The notes: a model not told the origin generated them from the sequence alone. Shown: positions 51,982 to 60,660, counted from the first letter of the stretch. The stretch is DNA of 63,959 nt from Rhodocyclaceae bacterium (GCA_011391215.1 JAABQX010000027.1:1-63959), one strand, 5' to 3'. Numbers and translations are program-made.

Positions 51982-52128
51982 TCACTTCTTGGCGGCGTTC
52001 GCGGCGTCTTCCACCATTTTCTTCTTGGCATAACCGTAGATAAAGACCACCGTGCCGGCTGCGAAAACAACTGTAAATACACTCAGCAAACCGATGTCAG
52101 AACCAAACAGCAATTTCAAGGCTTCCAT
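51982..52128 (-). CDS. DUF3149 membrane microprotein
   Basis: 48 residues: MEALKLLFGSDIGLLSVFTV at the start, one hydrophobic helix ending in FIYGYAKKK, and a short charged tail. This matches the DUF3149 family as I know it (short, GSDIGLLS motif, one membrane span). ATG 52128 is preceded by GGGGAGAAG. Downstream of fixH on the same strand, 41 bp away, so it is likely part of the cbb3 accessory operon and may stabilise a membrane complex. Confidence 0.75.
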   Translation of the reverse strand: MEALKLLFGSDIGLLSVFTVVFAAGTVVFIYGYAKKKMVEDAANAAKK

Positions 52129-52169
52129 GCTCGCTTCTCCCCTAGTTAAAAAACACGATAACCACTACT

Positions 52170-52712
52170 TCATTTTCTGGCAACGTCACTGCCGCCGATG
52201 ACCACTTCATTCGCTGCAGGCAACATCACGCTGGCCATCATCCGCCAGGTTTTCGCTTCATCTTCGATCAGCACCAGCCAATGTCCTGAGGCCGGCAAGC
52301 GAATTTCTCCGGCATAGGCTTGACCGTCCAGACTGAGTTTGGCGCGCTGATCCAGGCCGGCGCGGGTCGGGTGCGACAGGTGCATAAATAAGGCAGAGGG
52401 CATCGGCATATTTGCTTGACGGCCTGTCAAGTGCACCCGGACATTGTTTTCAGTCAGGCGGATGCCCGCTTTCAAACCCATCTCGGCCGCTTGCTTGCTG
52501 CGCTCCAGGGTTTCGACAACCTCCTGGCCCTGCTTGTAGTAATCCTCGCTCACCAGACCATCGCTGCTTTTAATGGCGATCCAGGCTGAAGCCAAAGAGG
52601 CCACGACAACGGCCAGCGGCCCTGACATCAGGATCCACGGCCAGGGTTCCCGGTACCAGGGTTTGGGAGGTTGATTGCCCGTAGTTGTCATCTTGTCCGT
52701 TCTTGCATTCAT
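52170..52712 (-). CDS. fixH: FixH/CcoH-family cbb3 oxidase assembly protein
   Basis: 180 residues with one N-terminal membrane span (PWYREPWPWILMSGPLAVVV) and the FixH motif SEDYYKQGQEVVETLERSK directly after it. The rest is a periplasmic beta domain. FixH/CcoH works in assembly and copper delivery for cbb3 oxidase. Its ATG overlaps the ccoG stop codon (ATGA), indicating coupling. Confidence 0.88.
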   Translation of the reverse strand: MNARTDKMTTTGNQPPKPWYREPWPWILMSGPLAVVVASLASAWIAIKSSDGLVSEDYYKQGQEVVETLERSKQAAEMGLKAGIRLTENNVRVHLTGRQANMPMPSALFMHLSHPTRAGLDQRAKLSLDGQAYAGEIRLPASGHWLVLIEDEAKTWRMMASVMLPAANEVVIGGSDVARK

Positions 52713-54127
52713 GGCATCAGGAAGGTGGCTTTTTCGTGTACCGACATATTGCCGTTGGTCTCTGCCTTGACATCGAAATAGATGGTGTGCGAGCCCTTTT
52801 TGCCAGCTTCGGGCGGGACGCGCACTGCAACCGAGAAGCCCTTGCCGATCGCCGAATCCACTTCAATATTGCTCTCGCCTTCCATCTTGATGCCATCTAG
52901 ACCGCTTACCGAGATACTGTAACGGTGAGGTTTTTCAGACACATTCATCACCTGTAACTGGTACACGTTTTCGATGAACCCGCCTTCGACTTCCCGGGCA
53001 AGGATGGCCCGATCGCGAATCACGTTGACGCGCAGATCAGGTTTGTTGGCGATGCCCCAGACCAGTCCGAGAGAAAGCCCGATCAGAATCACCGTGTAAA
53101 TGATGATGCGCGGACGCACGATATGCCCCAGGATGTCGCGCCAGCTCCAATGTTGCGCCAAGGCATTTTCTGTCGTGTAGCGGATCAGGCCCTGCGGATA
53201 ATTCATCTTGGCCATCACCTGATCGCAAGCGTCGATGCAGGCAGCGCAACCGATGCACTCGTATTGCAAACCGTTGCGGATATCGATACCTGTCGGACAA
53301 ACCTGAACACAGATTTCGCAATCAACACAGTCACCCTTGCTAACGCTCTTCGGATCGATACCTTTCTTGCGTTGTCCTCGCGGTTCGCCACGCTCCACAT
53401 CGTAAGTGATGACCAAGGTATCCGGATCGAACATCACGCTCTGGAAGCGTGCATACGGACACATGTAGAGGCAGACCTGCTCGCGCATCACGCCGGCAAA
53501 CGCGTAAGTCATGAAACCGTAGAAGAAGATCCAAAAAGTTTCCCAGGGACCCAGATTCCATGACCAGAATGACCCCCACAACTCATGAATCGGCGTGAAG
53601 TAACCGACCAGCGTAAAGCCTGTCCAGAGTGACAACAGACCCCAGGCAGCAATCTTCATGGCGCGCAAGCGGAACTTGCGGGCATCCATGGGTGCCTTGT
53701 CGAGCTTCAGCCGAGCGTTGCGATCGCCCTCAATCTTCGTCTCTATCCAGAGGAATATTTCCGTATAAACAGTTTGCGGACAAGCATAGCCGCACCATAA
53801 CCGGCCCGCTACCGCAGTGAAGAGGAACAAGGCATACGCCGAGATGATCAGGATGATGGCCAGGAAAATTACATCCTGCGGCCACAAGACCAAGCCGAAA
53901 ATGTAGAACTTGCGCTCGACCAGATTGAAGAGAACAGCCTGACGGTCATTCCATGGCAACCACGGCAATCCGTAATAAAGCAATTGGGTAAACCAGACAA
54001 GGATCCAGCGCCAGTTGGCAAATACGCCCGTCACTGAGCGGGGATGTATTTTCTTGTGTTTTTTGTAAAGCGACTCGATGACTTCTGCGGGGGCAGCAGC
54101 ATCTGTCTGGGAGCTGGGCTGGTTCAT
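52709..54127 (-). CDS. ccoG: Cytochrome oxidase accessory protein CcoG (FixG)
   Basis: 472 residues, membrane protein with two [4Fe-4S] motifs (CVDCEICVQVCPTGIDI and CIGCAACIDACDQVM) and the conserved RLWCGYACPQTVYTEIF. CcoG is a copper(II) reductase needed for cbb3 oxidase maturation. The C-terminal Ig-like domain (ISVSGLDGIKMEGES) is typical. It is followed by fixH with a 4-bp overlap and preceded by ccoP across 195 bp that contains a strong hairpin. Confidence 0.93.
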   Translation of the reverse strand: MNQPSSQTDAAAPAEVIESLYKKHKKIHPRSVTGVFANWRWILVWFTQLLYYGLPWLPWNDRQAVLFNLVERKFYIFGLVLWPQDVIFLAIILIISAYALFLFTAVAGRLWCGYACPQTVYTEIFLWIETKIEGDRNARLKLDKAPMDARKFRLRAMKIAAWGLLSLWTGFTLVGYFTPIHELWGSFWSWNLGPWETFWIFFYGFMTYAFAGVMREQVCLYMCPYARFQSVMFDPDTLVITYDVERGEPRGQRKKGIDPKSVSKGDCVDCEICVQVCPTGIDIRNGLQYECIGCAACIDACDQVMAKMNYPQGLIRYTTENALAQHWSWRDILGHIVRPRIIIYTVILIGLSLGLVWGIANKPDLRVNVIRDRAILAREVEGGFIENVYQLQVMNVSEKPHRYSISVSGLDGIKMEGESNIEVDSAIGKGFSVAVRVPPEAGKKGSHTIYFDVKAETNGNMSVHEKATFLMP

Positions 54128-54275
54128 TTTCTTTAGTGACTTAAGGGTAGATGATTGGGTGAGTTGCTTTGACTTACGACAATGCAGTTTAAGACACTGT
54201 GGATGATCCCCTCAAATCATCCTGCCTGACCGTTCGCCCCAGTCGCTTGCGTGATCCCCTAATCCTGGACGATAA

Positions 54276-54303
54276 CCCCCCCGGCCAGATGAAGGCCGGG
54301 GGT
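54276..54303 (-). terminator. Possible partial terminator between ccoP and ccoG
   Basis: On the minus strand CCCCCGGCC (complement of 54294-54302) pairs with GGCCGGGGG (complement of 54278-54286) around a 7-base loop, 20 bp past the ccoP stop. Only GTTAT follows, so termination would be weak; it may instead protect the ccoNOQP 3' end or reduce readthrough into ccoG. Confidence 0.5.
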
Positions 54304-54322
54304 ATCAGACAACTTGTATTGC

Positions 54323-55297
54323 TTACTTTTGCTCTTCAGTCGGTGCTGCCGGTACTGCAGTCTCAGGTGCCGGTGCATCAGGCTTCACACCACCACCCAG
54401 ACCCCAAACATAGGCTGTTAGCAAGTGGATTTTCGCTTCACCCAGGAACTCGCCAAAAGCCGGCATCTGGTTCTGACGCCCCTTGGTCACAGTTTCGATC
54501 ATGCTTTCTTCACGCGAGCTATACAGCCAGGTCTTGTCGGTCAGGTTGGGATAACCGGCAGCCTGCATACCCTTGCCATCCGGCTGGTGACACGCTGCGC
54601 ACGCTTGCGGATAGAGTTCCTGTCCGCGCTGGGCACGGGCGGAATCAGATGACAGGCCAGACAGCGAACGCACATAATGGACGACATCCCTGACCTGCTC
54701 TGCGTTCATATCCGGCTTGGTGCCCATCGGCGTCATGATGCCCATGCGACCGGCGATCAGGGTTTCCTTGATCTTCTCAGGCGTACCGCCCCATAGCCAA
54801 TCCCCATCCTTCAGGTTGGGGAAACTGGTCTGACCGCCAGCATCACCACCGTGGCACTGCGCACAGTAGGTCTGGAACAGGCGCGCGCCCATTTCCTTGG
54901 CTTCAGGATTGGCCGCCACGGCCATGATGTCCTGCTTCAGGAACTGGTTGAACTTGGGACCGTACTGAGCCTCGGCCGCCTTCATTTCCGCATCATACTG
55001 ACCACGCATGGTCCAGCCGAATTGGCCGCCGAAGTTACCCAGGCCCGGATACAGCGCCAGATACACGATCGAAAAGACAACCGTGATGTAAAACATCCAG
55101 CGCCACCAGTTCGGCAACGGGTTGCTGTATTCCTCCAGCGTCTCATCCCACACATGACCGGTCACTTCACCGGGCTTGTGCTTCGCGAAGTCCTGAGTCC
55201 ATAAAAAAACACCGCAGGCAATGACACTGACGGCAACGATCACGACGACGAAGAGGTTCCAGAAACCAACGAGGTCGCCTGTATTGTTGAAATCCAT
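54323..55297 (-). CDS. ccoP: cbb3 oxidase subunit III, diheme cytochrome c
   Basis: 324 residues. Two membrane segments near the N-terminus (FWNLFVVVIVAVSVIACGVF, then WWRWMFYITVVFSIVYLALY) and two heme c sites (YCAQCHGGDAGG and ACAACHQPDGKG) with downstream methionines in WLWGGTP/ MTPMGTKP and NQMPAFGEFL. CcoP accepts electrons from soluble c-type cytochromes. The C-terminus is Pro/Ala-rich. Confidence 0.95.
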   Translation of the reverse strand: MDFNNTGDLVGFWNLFVVVIVAVSVIACGVFLWTQDFAKHKPGEVTGHVWDETLEEYSNPLPNWWRWMFYITVVFSIVYLALYPGLGNFGGQFGWTMRGQYDAEMKAAEAQYGPKFNQFLKQDIMAVAANPEAKEMGARLFQTYCAQCHGGDAGGQTSFPNLKDGDWLWGGTPEKIKETLIAGRMGIMTPMGTKPDMNAEQVRDVVHYVRSLSGLSSDSARAQRGQELYPQACAACHQPDGKGMQAAGYPNLTDKTWLYSSREESMIETVTKGRQNQMPAFGEFLGEAKIHLLTAYVWGLGGGVKPDAPAPETAVPAAPTEEQK

Positions 55298-55309
55298 AAC
55301 GAATTCCTT

Positions 55310-55489
55310 TCAGTTGTGCTGTTGGCCTGCGTTTCCACCCCGAACCGCCACATCATCATCGTCAAGGGCCAGTTTGGCCGCTTCATCGAATGAATCCTTG
55401 CGCTTTGAGGAGTATGCCCAAACCACGATGCCGGCAAACATGATGACTACCAGCACCGTGAAGATCGAACGCAGGTCGTTGATATCCAT
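55310..55489 (-). CDS. ccoQ: cbb3 oxidase small subunit CcoQ
   Basis: 59 residues: MDINDLRSIFTVLVVIMFAG forms one membrane helix, then VVWAYSSKRKDSFDEAAKLA, the standard CcoQ tail. CcoQ stabilises the CcoNO-CcoP complex. It lies between ccoO and ccoP on the same strand with gaps of 6 and 12 bp. ATG is preceded by AGC-rich sequence; the short size explains why it is easily missed. Confidence 0.9.
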   Translation of the reverse strand: MDINDLRSIFTVLVVIMFAGIVVWAYSSKRKDSFDEAAKLALDDDDVAVRGGNAGQQHN

Positions 55490-55495
55490 CTTGGC

Positions 55496-56107
55496 TTAAC
55501 GGCTCTGCTTGAGGGCCAAACCGAGACCCTGCAGATATGCGACCACCGCCTCCATTTCAGTCTTGCCTTCCAGCGCCTTGGGCGCATCGGCAATTTCCTG
55601 ATCGGTGTAAGGTACGCCTACCTTGCGCAGTGCGGCCATCTTCGCGCCGATAACGCCATCCTTGAGCGGACGATTCAGCCATGAATAGGCCGGCATGTTC
55701 GACTCGGGAACGACATCGCGCGGATTCGTCAGGTGGATGGTGTGCCATTGATCGGAATAGCGACCGCCGACACGCGCCAGGTCCGGACCGGTACGCTTGG
55801 AACCCCACTGGAACGGGTGATCATAGACAAACTCACCCGCCACCGAGTAGTGACCATAACGCTCGGTCTCGGCTCGGAAGGGACGAATCATCTGCGAATG
55901 GCAGTTGTAGCAACCTTCGCGGATGTAAATGTCACGGCCGGACAAGCGCAGTGCATCGTACGGCTTGACCAACTCGTTCAGAGGCGTGGTTGTAGATTTC
56001 TGAAAAAACAGCGGAACGATTTCCAGCAAACCACCGACGCTCACGGCCAAGGTCGTGAGGATGATCATCAGCGTGTTGCTGGTTTCAATTTTCTCCTGAG
56101 ACAACAT
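55496..56107 (-). CDS. ccoO: cbb3 oxidase subunit II, monoheme cytochrome c
   Basis: 203 residues: one N-terminal membrane anchor ([20 protein letters not shown]), heme c motif [14 protein letters not shown], and methionine ligand region [10 protein letters not shown]. The family length is normal. It passes electrons from CcoP to CcoN. Confidence 0.95.
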   Translation of the reverse strand: MLSQEKIETSNTLMIILTTLAVSVGGLLEIVPLFFQKSTTTPLNELVKPYDALRLSGRDIYIREGCYNCHSQMIRPFRAETERYGHYSVAGEFVYDHPFQWGSKRTGPDLARVGGRYSDQWHTIHLTNPRDVVPESNMPAYSWLNRPLKDGVIGAKMAALRKVGVPYTDQEIADAPKALEGKTEMEAVVAYLQGLGLALKQSR

Positions 56108-56127
56108 GATGTTTAGCTCCCTTGCAG

Positions 56128-57567
56128 TCAGTGGGCGTGGGCGGGTGCGAGGACTTTGGCGTCATCGACCGCTTTACCGCTGGCGATAGTCTTGAACATG
56201 TTGTAGGCCATGAGGATCATGCCGCTCAGGTACAGCACGCCGCCAATCACACGAATGGTCCAGAACGGATAGGACGCCTTGACCGACTCGACAAAGGAGT
56301 AAGTCAGTGTGCCATCAACGTTGGTGGCACGCCACATCAGGCCTTGCATGACGCCGGAGATCCACAGTGCGGCAATGTAGAGCACGGTACCGAGAGTCGC
56401 CAGCCAGAAATGGACGTTGATCAGCTTGACCGAATGCATCTCGGATTTGCCGAAGAGCTTCGGGATCAGGTAGTAAATCGAACCGATCGAGACCATACCC
56501 ACCCAGCCGAGCGCACCTGAGTGCACGTGGCCGACCGTCCAGTCGGTGTAATGCGAGAGCGCATTCACCGTCTTGATCGCCATCATCGGACCTTCGAACG
56601 TGGACATACCGTAGAAGGACAGCGAGGTGATAAGGAACTTGAGGATCGGGTCATCGCGCAACTTATGCCAGGCACCCGACAGGGTCATGATGCCATTGAT
56701 CATGCCGCCCCAGCTTGGCGCCAGCAGAATCAGCGAGAAGATCATGCCGACGGATTGCGTCCAGTCAGGCAGCGCCGTGTAGTGTAGATGGTGCGGGCCG
56801 GCCCACATGTAGGTGAAGATCAGCGCCCAGAAATGCACCACCGACAGACGGTAGGAATACACCGGACGACCCGCCTGCTTCGGCACGAAGTAGTACATCA
56901 TGCCCAAGAAGGCAGCGGTCAGGAAGAAGCCCACGGCGTTGTGGCCATACCACCACTGCACCATCGCGTCCTGCACGCCGGCATAGGCAGAATAGGACTT
57001 GGGCGTCAGGATGCCGGCCTCAAAGACCGGGATTTCCGCGCTATTGAAGATGTGCAACAGGGCCACGGCGATGATGAAGGCGCCGAAGAACCAGTTAGCC
57101 ACGTAGATGTGCGGCGTCTTGCGGGTACCGATGGTGCCGAAGAAGACCACCGCGTAAGCTACCCAGATCACCGTGATCAGCAGGTCGATCGGCCACTCGA
57201 GTTCTGCATACTCCTTGCCACTGGTGAAACCCAAAGGCAAAGAAAGCGCCGCCAGCAGGATGACCAACTGCCAACCCCAGAATATGAAAGTCGCCAAACC
57301 CGGAGCGAACAAAGTGGTGTGGCAAGTGCGCTGCACCACATAGAAAGAGGTGGCAAACAAAGCACTACCCCCGAACGCAAAAATAACCGCGTTGGTATGT
57401 AGCGGCCGCAGTCTTCCATACGACAGATACTCGATGACGTTCAGTTCAGGCCATACCAGTTGGCTGGCGATGATGACGCCAACCAGCATGCCGACGATGC
57501 CCCAGATTACGGTCATCACAACGAACTGACGCACGACTTTGTAATTGTAAGTCGCTTGCGATTGCAT
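56128..57567 (-). CDS. ccoN: cbb3 oxidase subunit I (catalytic)
   Basis: 479 residues, twelve helices. The heme and CuB ligands are visible: [14 protein letters not shown] (low-spin heme His), [20 protein letters not shown] (CuB His and the cross-linked Tyr region), [13 protein letters not shown] (CuB His pair) and [14 protein letters not shown] (heme His residues). cbb3 oxidases have high O2 affinity and work under microoxic conditions. ATG 57567 is preceded by AGAGAGGTG. An FNR-type box is centred 115 bp upstream. First gene of ccoNOQP. Confidence 0.97.
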   Translation of the reverse strand: MQSQATYNYKVVRQFVVMTVIWGIVGMLVGVIIASQLVWPELNVIEYLSYGRLRPLHTNAVIFAFGGSALFATSFYVVQRTCHTTLFAPGLATFIFWGWQLVILLAALSLPLGFTSGKEYAELEWPIDLLITVIWVAYAVVFFGTIGTRKTPHIYVANWFFGAFIIAVALLHIFNSAEIPVFEAGILTPKSYSAYAGVQDAMVQWWYGHNAVGFFLTAAFLGMMYYFVPKQAGRPVYSYRLSVVHFWALIFTYMWAGPHHLHYTALPDWTQSVGMIFSLILLAPSWGGMINGIMTLSGAWHKLRDDPILKFLITSLSFYGMSTFEGPMMAIKTVNALSHYTDWTVGHVHSGALGWVGMVSIGSIYYLIPKLFGKSEMHSVKLINVHFWLATLGTVLYIAALWISGVMQGLMWRATNVDGTLTYSFVESVKASYPFWTIRVIGGVLYLSGMILMAYNMFKTIASGKAVDDAKVLAPAHAH

Positions 57568-57674
57568 GATGGTTTTCACCTCTCTCATTAAAAAAACAAA
57601 AAACCTGCACCCACACTCCACAGAAATCCAGTGGAAGCCGAAGGCGGAGCTTACTTCATAGCAAGTTCGGCATT

Positions 57675-57688
57675 TTGACCCAAATCAA
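57675..57688. promoter_or_regulatory. FNR/ANR-type box of ccoNOQP
   Basis: TTGACCCAAATCAA (plus strand) is one base off the perfect palindrome. It lies 108-121 bp upstream of the ccoN start. A plausible -10 (TAAGCT) occurs at about the spacing expected for class II activation. Confidence 0.75.
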
Positions 57689-57750
57689 CTTTGGTGCATT
57701 ACAGTTAATTTAATAGGGTTATATAGCCTTTTATTTTTTGTGGGATTTTC

Positions 57751-57780
57751 CAAAAAAAAGGGTGCGCACGAAGCGCACCC
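57751..57780 (-). terminator. Rho-independent terminator between ccoS and ccoN
   Basis: 8-bp perfect stem GGGTGCGC/GCGCACCC with a 5-base loop, followed on the minus strand by eight Ts. It ends transcripts coming from ccoIS and from the candidate sRNA promoter, and lies upstream of the ccoN FNR box. Confidence 0.92.
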
Positions 57781-57847
57781 CCAACCCCAACAGAGAGACT
57801 AACCGATTGAGCGAATTGACAATTACGTTAGCCAACCCGCTCAAGCT
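57751..57847 (-). ncRNA. Candidate FNR-activated small RNA, about 97 nt
   Basis: On the minus strand a near-perfect FNR box (57882-57895) is followed, at the exact class II distance, by CATACT as -10 (57854-57859), putting transcription start near 57847. The transcript would fold into a 7-bp stem TTGAGCG/CGCTCAA (57838-57844 with 57807-57813), then a single-stranded stretch with CTCTCT, and end at a strong Rho-independent terminator at 57780-57751. No convincing reading frame fits. The layout matches FnrS-type sRNAs of enterics. The alternative is a terminated leader or a processed 3' end of the ccoIS message. CTCTCT could pair with AGAGAG in the ccoN ribosome site. Confidence 0.55.
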
Positions 57848-57881
57848 ATGTGCAGTATGCAATTTGCCCCTACCTGCAGCA

Positions 57882-57895
57882 TTGATCTGGGTCAA
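57882..57895. promoter_or_regulatory. FNR/ANR-type box upstream of candidate sRNA
   Basis: TTGATCTGGGTCAA, one base off perfect. A terminator separates it from ccoN, so its output should be the short RNA rather than the oxidase message. Confidence 0.65.
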
Positions 57896-57920
57896 AAGTT
57901 CCTCGCTTATCAAGTTTTCC

Positions 57921-58103
57921 TTATTTCCTGCCCTCAGAATTCTGTTTTACAGAATCAGCGGTGGAATCATCGTCCATCAATATCCGGTAGGCCGGCCCTT
58001 CCAGATCCTCCATCTGGCCACTTTTCAGTGACCACCAGAAGATCAGGCCGATCACGAAGACCAGTACCACCGACACGGGAATCAGCAAATAGAGGCTTTC
58101 CAT
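57921..58103 (-). CDS. ccoS: cbb3 oxidase maturation protein CcoS
   Basis: 60 residues: one membrane helix (MESLYLLIPVSVVLVFVIGL) followed by the CcoS signature WWSLKSGQMEDLEGPAYRIL. CcoS is required for cofactor insertion into CcoN. It lies 6 bp after ccoI on the same strand. Confidence 0.92.
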   Translation of the reverse strand: MESLYLLIPVSVVLVFVIGLIFWWSLKSGQMEDLEGPAYRILMDDDSTADSVKQNSEGRK

Positions 58104-58109
58104 CTTCTT

Positions 58110-60584
58110 TCATGTACCAGAACGAATTGGCTTTTGCAGGCGCAGGGCATTCAACACCACCAGCAGGGAGCTGGCCGACATGCCGATACCGGCCATCCAC
58201 GGCGTCACCCAGCCGGCCATGGCGAGCGGGATAGCAATAATATTGTAGAGGAAGGCCCAAGCGAGATTCTGGCGCATGATCGCCAGAGTGCGTTTGGCGA
58301 TAGCAATACCGGCCACCAGATGGGCCGGATCATTCGATAACAACACAACGTCCGCCTGGCTACGCGCCAGGTCGGTACCCGCGCCCATAGCGACGGACAC
58401 ATGCGCCTGCGCGAGGACGGGCGCATCATTCACCCCGTCGCCAACCATTGCCACGTTGGCACCGCCGGCTTGAGCCGCGCGCACATAGGCATGCTTGTCT
58501 TCGGGTGCCATGCCGCCATGAAAGTCAGCGATACCCAGTTCTGCGGCCACCGCTGCCACGGTCTGTGGCGCGTCACCGGAGAGGATGGTCAGCTTCACCC
58601 CATGAGCACTGAAGCGGCCCAGCGCAACCGCCACCCCGGGACGCAGGGCATCGGCGATACGGAACCACGCGCGCCAACCGGTGCTGTCGCCCAGCGCCAC
58701 CACGCTATCGCCGGCCGCCAGCCAGTCAGCCATTTCCGCCGTCATGGGCTGGCCATGCAGTGCAGCGACAAAGGCCGGCACACCGATACGGATCTGGTCA
58801 CCACTCTGCAACCGCGCCTCGATGCCTAGACCCGTTTGCGCCCTCAGCAGGGTTAATTGCGCCGTCTCGCCAGCGCCGACTTTTTCGAGCAGCGCCCGGC
58901 CCAGCGGATGCTCCGATGCCTGCTCGAGGGCGCGCACCAAGGCGAACGCCTCCGTCTCGTCAGCTCCCTCGGCGCAACGTAAAGCCACCACACCCGGCCG
59001 GCCGACGGTGAGCGTACCGGTCTTGTCGAAAATCCAGTGAGTGGCGCGTGCCAAGGTTTCTATGGCGTGCCCGCGCGTGACCAGCACGCCCTCGCGAGCC
59101 AGCGCACCGGTCGCCACCGTCAACGCCGCCGGGGTCGCCAGCGACAAAGCACAGGGGCAGCTGACCACCAGGACCGCGACAAAAACCCACAACGCCCGAT
59201 CCGCATCGACATTCAGCCAATACGCTCCCGTAACCAGCGCCAGCACCAACAATACCCAGACAAAATGCGCTGCAATGCGGTCGGCCTGCTGCACCAGCGC
59301 CGGCTTTTCCGCCGCCGCCTGCTCCATAAGGCGGCGGATCGACGCCAGCCGGGTGGCCTCGCCAACCTGGGTGAGGCGCACGACCAGTGGGCTGGCCACA
59401 TTCACGCTGCCGCCCGTCACCGCATCGCCCGTCTGCTTTGCCACCGGTCGGCTTTCACCTGTCAGCAGCGATTCATCCGTACTGCTGGCGCCATCGAGGA
59501 CTTCGCCGTCACCCGGAATCACTGAACCCGGCCGCACCCGCACGCAATCGCCGACACACAGATCGACTACCGCCACGCGCTCACCCTCTTCCGCAGGCCA
59601 CTGCGGCAGCCGCTCTGCAAACGCCGGCAGCGCCCGCGCCAGCGCCTCGACCCCGCGCGCCGCCTTCTGCCGCGCCATCATCTCCAGATAGCGGCCGGTC
59701 AGCAGGAAAAACACGAACATCGTCACCGAGTCGAAATACACCTCGCCCGCTGCCGTAAGCGTCGCCCAGACGCTGGCGGCGAACGCACTACCGACGCCCA
59801 GGGCCACCGGCACATCCATGCCGACGCGGCGGAATTTGATGTCACGCCAGGCGTTCCTGAAAAATGGCGCTGCCGAATAAAATATGACCGGTATTGTGAG
59901 GATCAGGCTCGCCCAGCGCAACAACTGGGAGATATCGAGCGACATGTCGCCCCCCTCCCCCACATCCGCCATGTACGCCGGCAGCGCATACATCATCACC
60001 TGCATCATGCCGAAACCGGCGACGAAGAGACGCCACTGTGCGGTACGGCGCTCCTTCTGCGCCAACTGCTCGGAACGCGTAATGTCGTAAGGGTGCGCAC
60101 GGTAGCCGATCGCCTGGATCGCCTCGAGAATCGCCGAGAGTTTGGTGAGATTGTCATCCCAGCGCACGCGTGCACGGCGCGTGGCGTAATTGATATCCAC
60201 CGCCGTCACACCGGGCTGCCGCGCGATATGCGCTTCGTTCAACCAGACGCAGGCTGCGCAGGTAATGCCTTCAAGAATCAGCGCCGCCTCGCGCTCGTGC
60301 TCGCCCTCACTTGTACGAATTTCCCGCACAAAGTTCTTTTGTACCTCGGGATGATCGAACAACCCAAGCTCCTGCAAGGCTTGCGGGATCGCTTCGCGCG
60401 GGCTTTCGGGCATGGCATCGCGATGCCGGTAGTAATCGGTCAGGTTGTTGGCGACAATAGCCTGCGCCACGGCCTGGCAACCGCCACAACACATGCGGCG
60501 CGGCTCTCCTCCGATCTCGACCTCGATGTCGAGACCCGCCGGCACCGGCAGGCCGCAGTGGTAACAAGGTTCAGTCGCGCTCAA
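58110..60584 (-). CDS. ccoI: Copper-translocating P1B-type ATPase for cbb3 assembly (CcoI/FixI)
   Basis: 824 residues. The N-terminus has a metal-binding cysteine-rich part (CYHCGLPVPAG, RRMCCGGCQAVAQAI) and a heavy-metal domain motif GITCAACVWLNEAHI. The ATPase core has the CPC transport motif VVSCPCALSLATPAAL, the phosphorylation site FDKTGTLTVGRP and the hinge VGDGVNDAPVL. CcoI-type pumps export Cu for cbb3 oxidase. The start appears to be TTG 60584 (MSATEPCYHCG after initiation) with a weak ribosome site. A reversed repeat copy is translated as EKVGAGETAQL in the nucleotide-binding domain. Confidence 0.93.
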   Translation of the reverse strand: MSATEPCYHCGLPVPAGLDIEVEIGGEPRRMCCGGCQAVAQAIVANNLTDYYRHRDAMPESPREAIPQALQELGLFDHPEVQKNFVREIRTSEGEHEREAALILEGITCAACVWLNEAHIARQPGVTAVDINYATRRARVRWDDNLTKLSAILEAIQAIGYRAHPYDITRSEQLAQKERRTAQWRLFVAGFGMMQVMMYALPAYMADVGEGGDMSLDISQLLRWASLILTIPVIFYSAAPFFRNAWRDIKFRRVGMDVPVALGVGSAFAASVWATLTAAGEVYFDSVTMFVFFLLTGRYLEMMARQKAARGVEALARALPAFAERLPQWPAEEGERVAVVDLCVGDCVRVRPGSVIPGDGEVLDGASSTDESLLTGESRPVAKQTGDAVTGGSVNVASPLVVRLTQVGEATRLASIRRLMEQAAAEKPALVQQADRIAAHFVWVLLVLALVTGAYWLNVDADRALWVFVAVLVVSCPCALSLATPAALTVATGALAREGVLVTRGHAIETLARATHWIFDKTGTLTVGRPGVVALRCAEGADETEAFALVRALEQASEHPLGRALLEKVGAGETAQLTLLRAQTGLGIEARLQSGDQIRIGVPAFVAALHGQPMTAEMADWLAAGDSVVALGDSTGWRAWFRIADALRPGVAVALGRFSAHGVKLTILSGDAPQTVAAVAAELGIADFHGGMAPEDKHAYVRAAQAGGANVAMVGDGVNDAPVLAQAHVSVAMGAGTDLARSQADVVLLSNDPAHLVAGIAIAKRTLAIMRQNLAWAFLYNIIAIPLAMAGWVTPWMAGIGMSASSLLVVLNALRLQKPIRSGT
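58861..58884 (+). repeat. Dispersed 24-bp repeat, copy 14 (inside ccoI)
   Basis: Consensus except C to T in the core (GTCTCGCC). Reversed relative to the gene; translated EKVGAGETA in a surface part of the N-domain of the ATPase. Confidence 0.92.
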
Positions 60585-60660
60585 TTAATTGGCTGCTCGG
60601 GCTGCATGCGGGGGACGAATTCTACAGGGTGCCGCCTGACGGCCCGTAGCGTCGGGATGA

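Noticed and set aside
54168-54181. TTGACTTACGACAA upstream of ccoG as an FNR box
   Set aside because: The second half site (GACAA) lacks the T of RTCAA; too weak to list.
57731-57913. 60-codon minus-strand frame between ccoS and ccoN
   Set aside because: It has no ribosome site, and it runs across an FNR box, the candidate sRNA and a strong terminator, so translation is unlikely.
59293-59307. CCAGCGCCGGCTTTT inside ccoI as a further repeat copy
   Set aside because: Only the 3' half matches, with one mismatch, and the encoded residues (EKPALVQ) are usual for this ATPase family.
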